Shown here piece by piece: positions 1 to 6,328 of a stretch of 11,352 nucleotides of DNA. The stretch is from Salinisphaeraceae bacterium UBA4764 (GTDB lineage Bacteria > Pseudomonadota > Gammaproteobacteria > Nevskiales > Salinisphaeraceae). A program made the position numbers and the translations under genes. The notes beneath the pieces are model-generated. The model did not search any database. It saw only the letters and a list, made by a program, of their open reading frames with translations, and was not told the DNA's origin. Numbering within the stretch: position 1 is the first letter of the stretch; each line of letters opens with the position of its first letter. The stretch is from contig DHHU01000067.1 of assembly GCA_002403445.1 (NCBI GenBank), forward strand, positions 20,187 to 31,538. Direction: 5' to 3'.

Positions 1-531
1 CGTCGAGCAGCCCGCACCGAGGGCAGCAGCGACCTTGCGCGTGATCATGGCCAGCGGAAAGTTCCAGGGCGTGATGATAGCCACCACGCCTACGGGTTCG
101 AGCAGGGTGCCGAGCGCGAATGTGGGGTCCTCGGGGGGGATCGTTGCGCCGAAGGTACGGCGCGACTCTTCGGCGAACCAACGCAAAAAGCTGGCGGCAT
201 AATCGACTTCGCCGCGGGCCTCGGCAATGGGTTTGCCCTGCTCGAGGGTCATCAGACCCGCCAAGGCCTCGCGGTTGTCTCGCATAGCGTTGTGCCAGGC
301 CAAAAGACAGTCGGCGCGCTCCCGGACCGGGCGCGCGCGCCAGCGGCCGAATGCCGAGACAGCTGCTTCGATCGCGTTGTCTATTTCGGGGGCCGAAAAC
401 GACGGCGCAGTGCCCACCGGATTGCCCGTGGCCGGGTCATTGACGGTGATGGTGTCGCCGTTGTCTGCTGAATGCCATCGGCCGCCGACAAAGGCTTGTT
501 CGCGCGTTTTAAATACGGGGTGTGCGGTCAT
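1..531 (-). CDS. NAD(P)-dependent aldehyde dehydrogenase, GabD-like succinate-semialdehyde dehydrogenase type (partial, N-terminal part)
   Basis: The minus strand is open from an ATG at 531 to the window edge and gives 177 residues of an aldehyde dehydrogenase that is normally about 480 long. It contains the family's early motifs: FVGGRW near residue 14, the NDPATG segment near 31, LEQGKP near 96, an EVDYAASFLRWFAEE helix near 108, and the ITPWNFP motif at 153-159. In that motif Asn157 corresponds to the conserved oxyanion-hole asparagine. The wording around ITPWNFPLAMITRK is typical of the succinate-semialdehyde dehydrogenase (GabD) and glutarate-semialdehyde group, which oxidise the semialdehyde to the diacid in the cytoplasm. 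The catalytic cysteine and most of the cofactor-binding fold lie outside the window, so substrate assignment is provisional. A GGAG ribosome-binding site sits eight bases before the ATG. The gene is divergent from the zapB-like/zapA block, with a 121-base gap between the two starts. Confidence 0.9.
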   Translation of the reverse strand, partial: MTAHPVFKTREQAFVGGRWHSADNGDTITVNDPATGNPVGTAPSFSAPEIDNAIEAAVSAFGRWRARPVRERADCLLAWHNAMRDNREALAGLMTLEQGKPIAEARGEVDYAASFLRWFAEESRRTFGATIPPEDPTFALGTLLEPVGVVAIITPWNFPLAMITRKVAAALGAGCST

Positions 532-593
532 CTGAAAATCTCCGGATTGCCATCGATCGACGCCATGCTACACCTGCCTGAATGGCCGTCGTT

Positions 594-621
594 TTGTCAG
601 CGCGGCCGCGATGGCTATACT
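594..621 (+). promoter_or_regulatory. Sigma70-type promoter for the zapB-like/zapA operon
   Basis: The hexamer TTGTCA at 594-599 and TATACT at 616-621 each match the sigma70 consensus at five of six positions and are 16 bases apart. The expected transcription start near 628 leaves a leader of about 25 bases before the GTG at 653. That leader contains a GGCGGAG ribosome-binding site at 637-643. This is a match by eye and has no experimental support. Confidence 0.5.
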
Positions 622-652
622 TATTTTTAAAAGATTGGCGGAGCCGTTTCGA

Positions 653-883
653 GTGACCGAGTTCGATATTGAACAGTTCGAGGCCAGATTGAAGGCGTTG
701 GTGGACGCTTACGAGCGCTTGAAAACCGATTATCGCTCGCTGCAAGCCACACTCGAGGCCGAGCAGCGTAAAAACGAGCACACACGGCAGCGTCTTGGGC
801 GCATCATCGAGCGTATTCGTGCCTTGGAAACCCAGGCCGAAGACAGCGGTTCCGACAATAATTATCGGGGGAGCGAACCATGA
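653..883 (+). CDS. TIGR02449-type short coiled-coil protein (ZapB-like cell-division factor)
   Basis: This encodes a 76-residue, highly charged and almost wholly helical protein. Hydrophobic residues recur in a heptad-like pattern from about residue 5 to 60 (FDIEQFEARLKAL, then LKTDYRSLQATLE, then RIIERIRALE), as expected for a coiled coil. Position directly before zapA and this composition match the small TIGR02449 family, often annotated as ZapB-like. The presumed role is cytoplasmic, in Z-ring organisation with ZapA, but this is inferred from context rather than shown. The GTG at 653 was chosen as start because GGCGGAG lies nine bases upstream. The in-frame ATG at 611 falls between the -35 and -10 elements of the predicted promoter and would add an untypical basic N-terminus. 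The stop overlaps the ATG of zapA by four bases (ATGA), so the two genes are probably translationally coupled. Confidence 0.8.
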   Translation: MTEFDIEQFEARLKALVDAYERLKTDYRSLQATLEAEQRKNEHTRQRLGRIIERIRALETQAEDSGSDNNYRGSEP

Positions 884-1209
884 CCAAGAAGGGCACCACC
901 AACAGCCTGACGATACGCATTCTGGGGCGCGACTATTCCGTTGCCTGTCCGGACGGTGAGCGCGAGAGACTGCTGCATTCGGCAGAGTATCTATCCAAGC
1001 GCATGGAATCCATCCAGCGGCGGGGCAAAACCTTGGGTGTGGACAAGGTGGCGGTCATGGCGGCGCTGAATATCACGCGGGACTTGCTTGAACTGAAAAA
1101 ACAATGCGACGCCGAGCAAGCCGAATCGAACCAGTCGGACGAGGCCATGCGCGAGCGGCTGGCGCAACTGCAGCTCACCATTGACCAGTCGCTTGATGAT
1201 GCGGGCTAG
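880..1209 (+). CDS. zapA: Cell division protein ZapA
   Basis: This is a 109-residue protein of normal ZapA length. Residues 9-24 (SLTIRILGRDYSVACP) form the N-terminal beta-rich domain with the family's typical I-L-G-(R/K)-(D/E)-Y pattern. Residues 25-70 follow the conserved helix pattern, including LLHSAEYLSKRM and the DKVAVMAALNITRDLL segment. The C-terminal 35 residues form a coiled coil. ZapA binds FtsZ in the cytoplasm and crosslinks protofilaments in the Z-ring. A GGGGGAG ribosome-binding site at 867-873 lies six bases before the start, and the ATG overlaps the upstream stop. Next downstream is the 6S RNA gene, the classical gammaproteobacterial order. No terminator separates them, so the zapA transcript may read into ssrS. 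Confidence 0.95.
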   Translation: MTKKGTTNSLTIRILGRDYSVACPDGERERLLHSAEYLSKRMESIQRRGKTLGVDKVAVMAALNITRDLLELKKQCDAEQAESNQSDEAMRERLAQLQLTIDQSLDDAG

Positions 1210-1221
1210 TGGCGCTAGCAT
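1193..1221 (+). promoter_or_regulatory. Candidate promoter of the 6S RNA gene
   Basis: TTGATG at 1193-1198 and TAGCAT at 1216-1221 each match the sigma70 consensus at four of six positions, with a 17-base spacer. The predicted transcription start, about 1227-1228, coincides with the first base pair of the 6S closing stem. That agreement is the main support. The -35 element lies inside the 3' end of zapA. Confidence 0.4.
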
Positions 1222-1225
1222 AGTT

Positions 1226-1421
1226 CTGTCGTAGCGCCTGCCCTGTGCGTGTAACCTTCACGGTCCCCTTGAGCCTAATTATGAACCGGGGGTGTGAAAA
1301 CGTGGCCGGTGAGCATGCCCGCCCTCGAGCGGGAAGCCTAAAGTCACGCGGAACGCCCCACTTGAGCCTCGCGCTCAAGGTAGTTGAAGGCCTAGCGGCA
1401 GCGGCGGACGCTTCGACACCT
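1226..1421 (+). ncRNA. ssrS: 6S RNA (RNA polymerase-binding regulatory RNA)
   Basis: The gap between zapA and fau holds an RNA of about 196 bases that resembles E. coli 6S RNA. It contains the blocks GGTCCCCTTGAGCC (about 1261-1274), GGCCGGTGAGCATGC (from about 1303) followed by the CGAGCGGGAAGCCT stretch, the CTTGAGCC...CTCAAGG hairpin (about 1362-1380), and GCGGCAGCGGCGG near the 3' end. The closing stem can be checked directly: bases 1227-1242 pair with 1403-1418 at 14 of 16 positions, one of them a wobble pair. 6S RNA folds as a long open-promoter mimic that sequesters sigma70 RNA polymerase in stationary phase. The location between zapA and fau is the classical one. The ends are estimated from the stem and could be off by several bases. 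Confidence 0.93.
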
Positions 1422-1447
1422 CTTGCTTTTAGCCCCGATTTTCTGGC

Positions 1448-2038
1448 TTGAGCGAATCCGTCGACGATCTGCGACGCCAAGGTCTGCGTGCAAGGCGCGC
1501 GCTATCCGTTGGCCGCCGCCGTCACGCAAGCCGGTGCGCCTGTCGGCGATTGGCCAGGCTACCCGTTATCGCCCGCGCGCGACGTATCGGCATCTACCGG
1601 GCACTGGCCAGCGAATCCGATCCGGCTTGGTTGAGGCCTTATATGCGAGCGACTCAGTCGCTGTACTGGCCGCGCGTGCTCGATCAGAGCCTGGTCTTTG
1701 TTACCAATCAAACACCAGGGCTGCGCTTTGGTCGCAGCCGCTTGGGCATGAATGAACCCCGCAACGGGTGGGGCCGATCCGCCGCCTGCCTCGATGTCCT
1801 GATCATGCCGCTGGCCGCGTTCGATCGACGTGGCCACCGTGTGGGCATGGGCGGCGGCTATTACGACCGCACCCTGGCCGCAACGGGGCGCGCACCGGGC
1901 TGGCGGCGGCCGACGTTGATCGGGCTGGCCTTCGAGGTACAGCACATGCCATCCATCCCGGCGCGCGACTGGGACGTGTCGCTGGACTGGATCGCCACCG
2001 AGGCCGGTGTGTATCGTTGTCGCCCGACAGCCGGTTAA
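1448..2038 (+). CDS. fau: 5-formyltetrahydrofolate cyclo-ligase (5,10-methenyltetrahydrofolate synthetase)
   Basis: This is a 196-residue protein, near the usual 180-200. It performs the ATP-dependent conversion of 5-formyltetrahydrofolate to 5,10-methenyltetrahydrofolate in the cytoplasm. The family is recognisable from an arginine-rich N-terminus (LRRQGLRARRALS), the IGIYRALASESDP segment near residue 47, DVLIMPLAAFDRRGHRVGMG near 116, and the signature GMGGGYYDRTL near 134, which corresponds to GMGGGFYDRTL in the E. coli protein. The C-terminal AFEVQ and the DWDVSLDWIATE segment also fit. The best start is a TTG at 1448: no in-frame ATG precedes the conserved N-terminal helix, and no strong ribosome-binding site is visible. 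The gene starts about 27 bases after the 6S RNA and may be made from the same primary transcript, as in enterobacteria. The EVE-domain gene follows 34 bases downstream. Confidence 0.9.
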   Translation: MSESVDDLRRQGLRARRALSVGRRRHASRCACRRLARLPVIARARRIGIYRALASESDPAWLRPYMRATQSLYWPRVLDQSLVFVTNQTPGLRFGRSRLGMNEPRNGWGRSAACLDVLIMPLAAFDRRGHRVGMGGGYYDRTLAATGRAPGWRRPTLIGLAFEVQHMPSIPARDWDVSLDWIATEAGVYRCRPTAG

Positions 2039-2072
2039 GCTACGTTAAATCGCATTCCGAAACGACTATCCC

Positions 2073-2534
2073 ATGCGCTATTGGCTGATGAAATCCGAGC
2101 CCCACGATTTTTCCATCGACGATCTGGAAAATCGACCGAATCAAACCGAGCCTTGGGACGGGGTGCGCAATTATCAGGCACGCAATTTCATGCGTGATGG
2201 CATGTCGGTGGGTGATCGGGCGCTGTTCTATCACTCCAACACCAAAGTGCCGGGCGTGGTCGGCATCATGAAGATCGTGTCCGAGGCGTATCCCGACCCC
2301 ACGGCATTCGACCCGGAAGACAAGCATTACGACCCCAAGTCGAACCCCGACAACCCCCGCTGGTACCACGTCGACGTAGGATTCGAGCGCAAACTCTCGC
2401 GGACTATCGGTTTGAGCGAAATCAAGGCGCGCGCTGATGAGTTCGGCGACTTTCAGCTCATTCGCAAGGGCAATCGATTGTCGATCATGCCGGTGTCCAA
2501 GGCCCAGTGGGATTTGATTCTGTCGATGGAGTAG
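2073..2534 (+). CDS. EVE domain-containing protein (thymocyte nuclear protein 1 / Thy28 type)
   Basis: This 153-residue cytoplasmic protein consists of a single EVE domain of the PUA-like fold. Diagnostic segments are YWLMKSEPHDFSIDDL at the N-terminus, WDGVRNYQARNFMRDGM at 28-44, GDRALFYHSNTKVPGVVGIM at 47-66, the PDPTAFDPEDKHYDPKS stretch at 74-90, and W97 to V102 before the final strand. EVE domains are thought to bind modified bases in DNA or RNA. In this stand-alone, housekeeping-linked form the biological role remains unclear. The ATG at 2073 is well placed for the conserved N-terminus, although the ribosome-binding site is weak. The gene probably belongs to the fau transcript. It converges on the transporter gene with only nine bases between the stops, and no terminator hairpin is visible there, so overlapping 3' ends are likely. 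Confidence 0.92.
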   Translation: MRYWLMKSEPHDFSIDDLENRPNQTEPWDGVRNYQARNFMRDGMSVGDRALFYHSNTKVPGVVGIMKIVSEAYPDPTAFDPEDKHYDPKSNPDNPRWYHVDVGFERKLSRTIGLSEIKARADEFGDFQLIRKGNRLSIMPVSKAQWDLILSME

Positions 2535-2543
2535 TGCCGCTCG

Positions 2544-3476
2544 TTATTCAGGATCCACGGGCACGGTGTCCGCTTCATATTCGGCCTCGATAAAGATGCG
2601 TTGAACCAGCGCGTAGCGGGCTTTGATCTGTCGATCCATGCGTTCGATCGCATTTTGGAGTTCTCGGCCGCTCAAGCCCGCGCGAAACCGAACGCTGATG
2701 GTTGCCAGCACGAATTCCGGCCCGAAGTGCAGGGTGGCGATCTCATTGACGCGTGCCACCGCAGCCTCGGCGTTGAGCACCTCGCGTATTGCGTCGACAA
2801 CCTGCGGGTTGGCGGATTCACCAATTAACAGGCTTCGGGTTTCTACGGCGAGTCCGATCGACACCAGGGCCAGAATGACCCCGATGCCGATCGAGGCCAG
2901 CGCGTCGAATATTTCGTTGCCCGTGAGCTGGGCCGCGATCAGGCCCGCGAGTGCCAGAGCCAGGCCGGCCAACGCGGCGGTGTCTTCGAACAACACCAGA
3001 AACTTGTTGGGATCCTTGCCGCGATGGATCGCTTCGAAAACACCCCAGCGGCCCTTGATCCGGTTGAATTCCCGGGCAGCGACGAACCAGCTGGTCCCTT
3101 CAAAGACAAATCCCAGGGCGAGTACGCCGTAATTAACCCACGGATCACTAACTGGCGCCGGGTTGAGAAGATGGTCGATACCGTCGGCAATCGACAGTCC
3201 CGAGCCGACAGTGAACAACAACACCGCCACCATGAAACTCCAGAAATAGACTTCGTTGCCGTAACCGAAAGGCCGGTCGCTGTCAGGTGGTTTGCGAGCG
3301 CGGGCCATTCCCAGCAGCATCAGGCCCTGGTTGCCGGTGTCAATGCTCGAGTGGATAGCCTCGGCGAGCATGGCCGCGCTTCCGGTTAAAAGCGCAGCGC
3401 CGTATTTCGAGAGTGCAATCGCGGCGTTGCCCGCCAGCGCGGTCAGAACCACGGTCCGGGAGCCGGAATCCGACAT
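2544..3476 (-). CDS. Cation diffusion facilitator family transporter, SLC30A9/ZnT9-like
   Basis: This is a 310-residue inner-membrane protein with about six membrane segments (roughly 8-30, 35-57, 78-98, 112-133, 163-183 and 190-212) and a C-terminal cytoplasmic domain from about 222. TM2 carries AEAIHSSIDTGNQ, where His42 and Asp46 form the HxxxD metal site. The RPFGYGNEVYFWSF stretch at 68-81 is typical of the family. TM5 reads LFEDTAALAGL at 162-172, so the second HxxxD or DxxxD site is replaced by a Glu164-Asp165 pair. From memory, this ED-T-A-A wording is shared with the SLC30A9/ZnT9 branch. CDF proteins export divalent metals (Zn, Mn, Fe, Co) in exchange for protons; the metal here is not determined. 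It lies 37 bases downstream of ilvA on the same strand and is probably cotranscribed. The likely ribosome-binding site is weak. Confidence 0.9.
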   Translation of the reverse strand: MSDSGSRTVVLTALAGNAAIALSKYGAALLTGSAAMLAEAIHSSIDTGNQGLMLLGMARARKPPDSDRPFGYGNEVYFWSFMVAVLLFTVGSGLSIADGIDHLLNPAPVSDPWVNYGVLALGFVFEGTSWFVAAREFNRIKGRWGVFEAIHRGKDPNKFLVLFEDTAALAGLALALAGLIAAQLTGNEIFDALASIGIGVILALVSIGLAVETRSLLIGESANPQVVDAIREVLNAEAAVARVNEIATLHFGPEFVLATISVRFRAGLSGRELQNAIERMDRQIKARYALVQRIFIEAEYEADTVPVDPE

Positions 3477-3513
3477 GCTTCAGCAGGGTTTGGTCTGTGA
3501 GGTGGCTGCGTCC

Positions 3514-5109
3514 TTACTCACCATGCAGAAAACGCTGATAGCCGGGGTTATCGGTTTCTTCCACGTAGTCGTAGCCGATGGCGTCCAACGCGGCGCGACA
3601 GTCGGCGTGTTGTTCTGGCGCAACCTGCATGCCGATAAGGACCAGGCCGTGGGCGTGGCCGTGATTGCGGTAATGGAACAATGAAATGTTCCAGCGATCG
3701 CCCAACTGATCGAGAAATTTGCGCAGCGCGCCGGGGCGCTCGGGGAACTGCACGCGAAACAAAATTTCGTGACCCACGCCAGGCGCGCGGCCGCCGACCA
3801 TGTGGCGGACGTGAATCTTGGCCATTTCGTCGCCCGACATATCCAGCACGTCGTAACCGTCGCCGGTCAGGCGCTGGATGAGCTCTTCGCGCTCGCTTAT
3901 GCCGTGGGCGAGTTTAACGCCCACGAAGATTTGCGCGCGCTGCGCGTCGGCATAGCGATAGTTGAATTCACTGATCGAGCGATCGCCAATGGCATGACAA
4001 AACCTCTGGAAAGCGCCCGGCTGTTCGGGGATGGTGACGGCTAATAGGGCTTCTCGGTGTTCCCCGATTTCGGCCCGCTCGGCGATGTACGAGAGGCGGT
4101 CGAAGTTGACGTTGGCGCCTGACACGATCGCAGCCAGGGTTGTGTCGCGCGCGCCGGTGCGCTCAATCCAGACTTTTGCGCCCGCTACGCCGAGCGCGCC
4201 CGCCGGTTCGGCCAGGGCGCGCGTGTCTTCGTAGATGTCGCGGATAGCCGCGCAGAGTTCGTCGGTGGATACGGTCAACATGGCGTCCACGGTTTGCCGG
4301 CAAATCGCGAACGGCAATGCGCCGGCTTGTTTAACCGCCACGCCGTCGGCGAAAGGCCCGACGCGATCGAGAATGACGCGCTCGTCGGCGTTCAGGGCCG
4401 CACCCATGCTCGCGGCGTCTTCCGGCTCGACGCCGATGACCTGGATCGCTGGACGCACGGCCTTGATATATGCCGCCACTCCGGCCAGCATGCCGCCGCC
4501 GCCGACGCAGACGAAAACCGCGTCGAGTTTGTCGGGATGCTGATCCAGTATTTCGCGGGCGATCGTCCCCTGGCCGGCGATGACATCCGGGTCGTCGTAG
4601 GGCGGGATATAGACCAACCCGTCACGCTCTTGGATTTCGGCGGCGCGCGCGGCGGCTTCGTCATAATTGTTACCGGCTAGTACGATCTCGCCGCCAAAGC
4701 CTTCGACGGCGCGCACCTTGATCGCCGGGGTGGTTTGGGGCATGACGATGACAGCGCGCACCCCGAGTCGTTGTCCGCCAAGCGCCACGCCCTGGGCGTG
4801 GTTGCCCGCCGAGGCGCAGATTACGCCCTGGGCGCGCGATTTGGCATCCATCAGCGCCATTTTGTTGTAGCCGCCGCGCAGTTTAAACGAATGCACCGGC
4901 TGACAATCCTCGCGCTTGAGCAGGATTGTGTTGCCGAGCCGAGCGCTCAGTTGGGCTGCCGGAACCAGCGGGGTTTTGATTGCCGCATCGTAGACGTGGG
5001 CCGATTCGATGCGCCGGCGATAGTCTTCTAAATCGACCGATGATTCGCTGGCCGATGACCCCCGGGCCGTGGAAGATGTGTTGAATGCGGCCTTGGCTTC
5101 TTTTGTCAT
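3514..5109 (-). CDS. ilvA: Threonine ammonia-lyase (biosynthetic threonine deaminase)
   Basis: This 531-residue PLP enzyme converts threonine to 2-oxobutyrate and ammonia, the committed step of isoleucine synthesis, in the cytoplasm. The catalytic fold-type II domain spans about 35-345. It has HSFKLRGGYNKM at 73-84 with the PLP-binding Lys76, SAGNHAQGVAL at 100-110, and the phosphate-binding loop CVGGGGMLAGV at 201-211. Two ACT-like regulatory domains follow (about 353-425 and 448-519), each opening with a V-PE-PGA-L/F motif. That is the arrangement of the isoleucine-inhibited E. coli-type enzyme rather than the one-ACT or catabolic forms. The length is slightly above the E. coli protein (514) because of a low-complexity Ser/Ala-rich N-terminus of about 25 residues. 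The ATG at 5109 is kept because no other start codon occurs before the conserved domain, although no clear ribosome-binding site precedes it. It is divergent from the kinase gene at 5250. Confidence 0.96.
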   Translation of the reverse strand: MTKEAKAAFNTSSTARGSSASESSVDLEDYRRRIESAHVYDAAIKTPLVPAAQLSARLGNTILLKREDCQPVHSFKLRGGYNKMALMDAKSRAQGVICASAGNHAQGVALGGQRLGVRAVIVMPQTTPAIKVRAVEGFGGEIVLAGNNYDEAAARAAEIQERDGLVYIPPYDDPDVIAGQGTIAREILDQHPDKLDAVFVCVGGGGMLAGVAAYIKAVRPAIQVIGVEPEDAASMGAALNADERVILDRVGPFADGVAVKQAGALPFAICRQTVDAMLTVSTDELCAAIRDIYEDTRALAEPAGALGVAGAKVWIERTGARDTTLAAIVSGANVNFDRLSYIAERAEIGEHREALLAVTIPEQPGAFQRFCHAIGDRSISEFNYRYADAQRAQIFVGVKLAHGISEREELIQRLTGDGYDVLDMSGDEMAKIHVRHMVGGRAPGVGHEILFRVQFPERPGALRKFLDQLGDRWNISLFHYRNHGHAHGLVLIGMQVAPEQHADCRAALDAIGYDYVEETDNPGYQRFLHGE

Positions 5110-5249
5110 GGCGTTACGGCGTTGCGGGCACGGTAAAAATTGGGATTAACTCATATATCTTACTGGCTAACCCACCCAGTCGCAGTGCGGTGTCGTGCGC
5201 ACCGTCAACAAGGCCTACAATCTGAGCCAAATAAGGCTTCAAAACCCCC
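5110..5249. promoter_or_regulatory. Divergent intergenic region ilvA / pfkB-family kinase
   Basis: This 140-base divergent spacer must hold the promoters of ilvA and of the sugar cluster. On the plus strand TACAAT at 5216-5221 is a five-of-six match to a -10 element, but no good -35 lies 16-18 bases upstream, which could mean activator dependence. The imperfect inverted repeat GCGGTG...CACCGT at about 5187-5205 lies just upstream of it. The ilvA side has an AT-rich stretch (about 5135-5160) without a convincing hexamer pair. No leader peptide or attenuator for branched-chain control was seen. Confidence 0.35.
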
Positions 5250-6176
5250 ATGTCGGATCTGCCTCAATTCGTAAGTCTGGGCGAAGCGTTGACTGACTTT
5301 GTGCGGACTGGCGCCACAACCTGGCAAAGTGCCGCCGGCGGGTCATGCTGGAACGTGGCACGAAGCGCCGCCGCGCTGGGAGTTCCCAGCGCCTGGGCCG
5401 GTGCGATCAGCGCTGACCGTTTTGGTGACGAAATCGCGGCAAAGTCCCGTCTGGCCGGCCTGGACGCCCGATTCATACAGCGCGTGGACAAGCCGCCGCT
5501 GATAGCGATGGTCCACGACACCCAGCCGCCGGCCTATCAGTTTCTGGGGGATAACGCGGCGGATCTGGCCTTTGATCCTGAGGCGTTGCCCAGCGGCTGG
5601 ATCGAGGCCGTGCGGGTGGCCCATTTCGGCTGCATCAGCCTGGTGCGCCCGGGACTTGGCCAGCGGCTGGTTGCGTTGGCCGAGGCGTTGCATCGTCGCG
5701 GGGTAATGATCAGTTTCGATCCCAACATGCGCAATCTGATGGGGCCGGATTATCCGGCGCTGTTTGAACAGCTGGCCGCGCTGGCGCGCCTGATCAAATT
5801 CTCCGACGAAGACCTGACTGCCATTTACCCAGCGCTGACGCCGGATGAAGCGCTGGCCCGGGTGCGTAAGATCGCGTCGCAGGCGACTGTCGTCTATACC
5901 CGCGGGGCCAAAGGCATGGCGGGCTATCGGGGTGACCATGCGGCCTGGCAACCCGCATTCACCATGAATACATTCGACGGCGACAGCGTCGGAGCTGGCG
6001 ATGCCTGTGTCGGGGGTCTGGTGGCAGGTACTATCGCGCAGCCCGACGCGGCGCTGGCCACGCACCTTCGTCAGGCTGCTGCTACGGCAGGTGCTGCCTG
6101 TTGTCGCACGGGTGCCAGCGCGCCTACTCGACAGGAAGTCGATGCGCTTCTGGCCGGCGACCGCGACGCTCGGTAA
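5250..6176 (+). CDS. PfkB (ribokinase) family sugar kinase, fructokinase-like
   Basis: This is a 308-residue cytoplasmic kinase that transfers phosphate from ATP to a sugar. The N-terminus VSLGEALTDFV (8-18), the glycine-rich GGSCWNVARSAAALG at 30-44, ISFDPNMRNLM at 154-164 and the signature DSVGAGDACVGGL at 245-257 define the family. Asp251 is the catalytic base and the GAG forms the anion hole. The combination GEALxDFV plus SFDPNxR is characteristic of bacterial fructokinases and the closely related 2-keto-3-deoxygluconate kinases. Fructokinase is favoured because glucokinase and a sugar ABC transporter follow, but the substrate cannot be proven from sequence. In the usual GGxPxNVA motif the Pro is replaced by Cys-Trp, which sits close to the sugar site and might affect specificity. 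A TAAGG about 13 bases before the ATG is a distant, weak ribosome-binding site. Confidence 0.88.
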   Translation: MSDLPQFVSLGEALTDFVRTGATTWQSAAGGSCWNVARSAAALGVPSAWAGAISADRFGDEIAAKSRLAGLDARFIQRVDKPPLIAMVHDTQPPAYQFLGDNAADLAFDPEALPSGWIEAVRVAHFGCISLVRPGLGQRLVALAEALHRRGVMISFDPNMRNLMGPDYPALFEQLAALARLIKFSDEDLTAIYPALTPDEALARVRKIASQATVVYTRGAKGMAGYRGDHAAWQPAFTMNTFDGDSVGAGDACVGGLVAGTIAQPDAALATHLRQAAATAGAACCRTGASAPTRQEVDALLAGDRDAR

Positions 6177-6224
6177 TTGTCCGGAGCCGAAGCGTGGTTC
6201 ATATGGTCTGTCATACCCGAGTAT

Positions 6225-6242
6225 TTGTTGATCCGACGTTGG
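6225..6242 (+). repeat. Direct repeat copy 1 in the glk leader (candidate operator)
   Basis: The sequence TTGTTGATCC, four variable bases, then TTGG occurs here and again at 6269-6286, with 14 of 18 positions identical. The start-to-start distance is 44 bases, about four turns of the helix, so a protein could contact both copies on the same face. The first copy lies well upstream of the candidate -10 element. Confidence 0.5.
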
Positions 6243-6268
6243 GGGATGCAAGACACGGGCCTTTCAAG

Positions 6269-6286
6269 TTGTTGATCCATGCTTGG
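6269..6286 (+). repeat. Direct repeat copy 2 in the glk leader (candidate operator)
   Basis: This is the second copy of the TTGTTGATCC-N4-TTGG element. It ends one base before the candidate -10 hexamer TATAGT (6288-6293), where bound protein would interfere with RNA polymerase. That placement suggests repression, while copy 1 could assist cooperative binding. No regulator gene is present in the window. Confidence 0.5.
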
Positions 6287-6328
6287 ATATAGTTCTGGCG
6301 CAACCGATCAAAACCATGCGGAGCAAAA

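Larger units (their letters stand above)
6177..6328 (+). promoter_or_regulatory. glk leader with candidate promoter and operator sites
   Basis: This 152-base gap separates the two kinases and has no terminator. It contains a TATAGT -10-like element at 6288-6293 without a good -35, a short inverted repeat ATCCA-TGCT-TGGAT at 6275-6288 that overlaps that element, an imperfect 13-base palindrome at 6205-6217, and a pair of direct repeats listed separately. GGAG at about 6320 serves as ribosome-binding site for glk. The density of repeated motifs suggests that glk has its own regulated promoter, but this is inference. Confidence 0.4.

Noticed and set aside
509..781. Minus-strand open frame across the divergent promoter region
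   Set aside because: It overlaps the GabD-like start in another frame and the zapB-like coding region, and its composition is not protein-like.
1175..1480. Open frames on either strand over the zapA-fau gap
   Set aside because: The stretch is explained by 6S RNA with a verifiable closing stem; the peptides have no recognisable features.
2530..2550. Bidirectional terminator between the convergent EVE and CDF genes
   Set aside because: The gap is only nine bases and no stem-loop with a T tract is visible on either strand.
5110..5180. Branched-chain attenuator or leader peptide upstream of ilvA
   Set aside because: No short open frame rich in Ile, Leu or Val codons and no terminator/antiterminator stems were found on the minus strand.
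5343..6251. Long open frame on the minus strand opposite the PfkB-family kinase gene
   Set aside because: Its sequence is low-complexity, rich in Arg, Gln and Pro, and shows no family motif. The plus strand encodes a clear kinase with catalytic motifs throughout.
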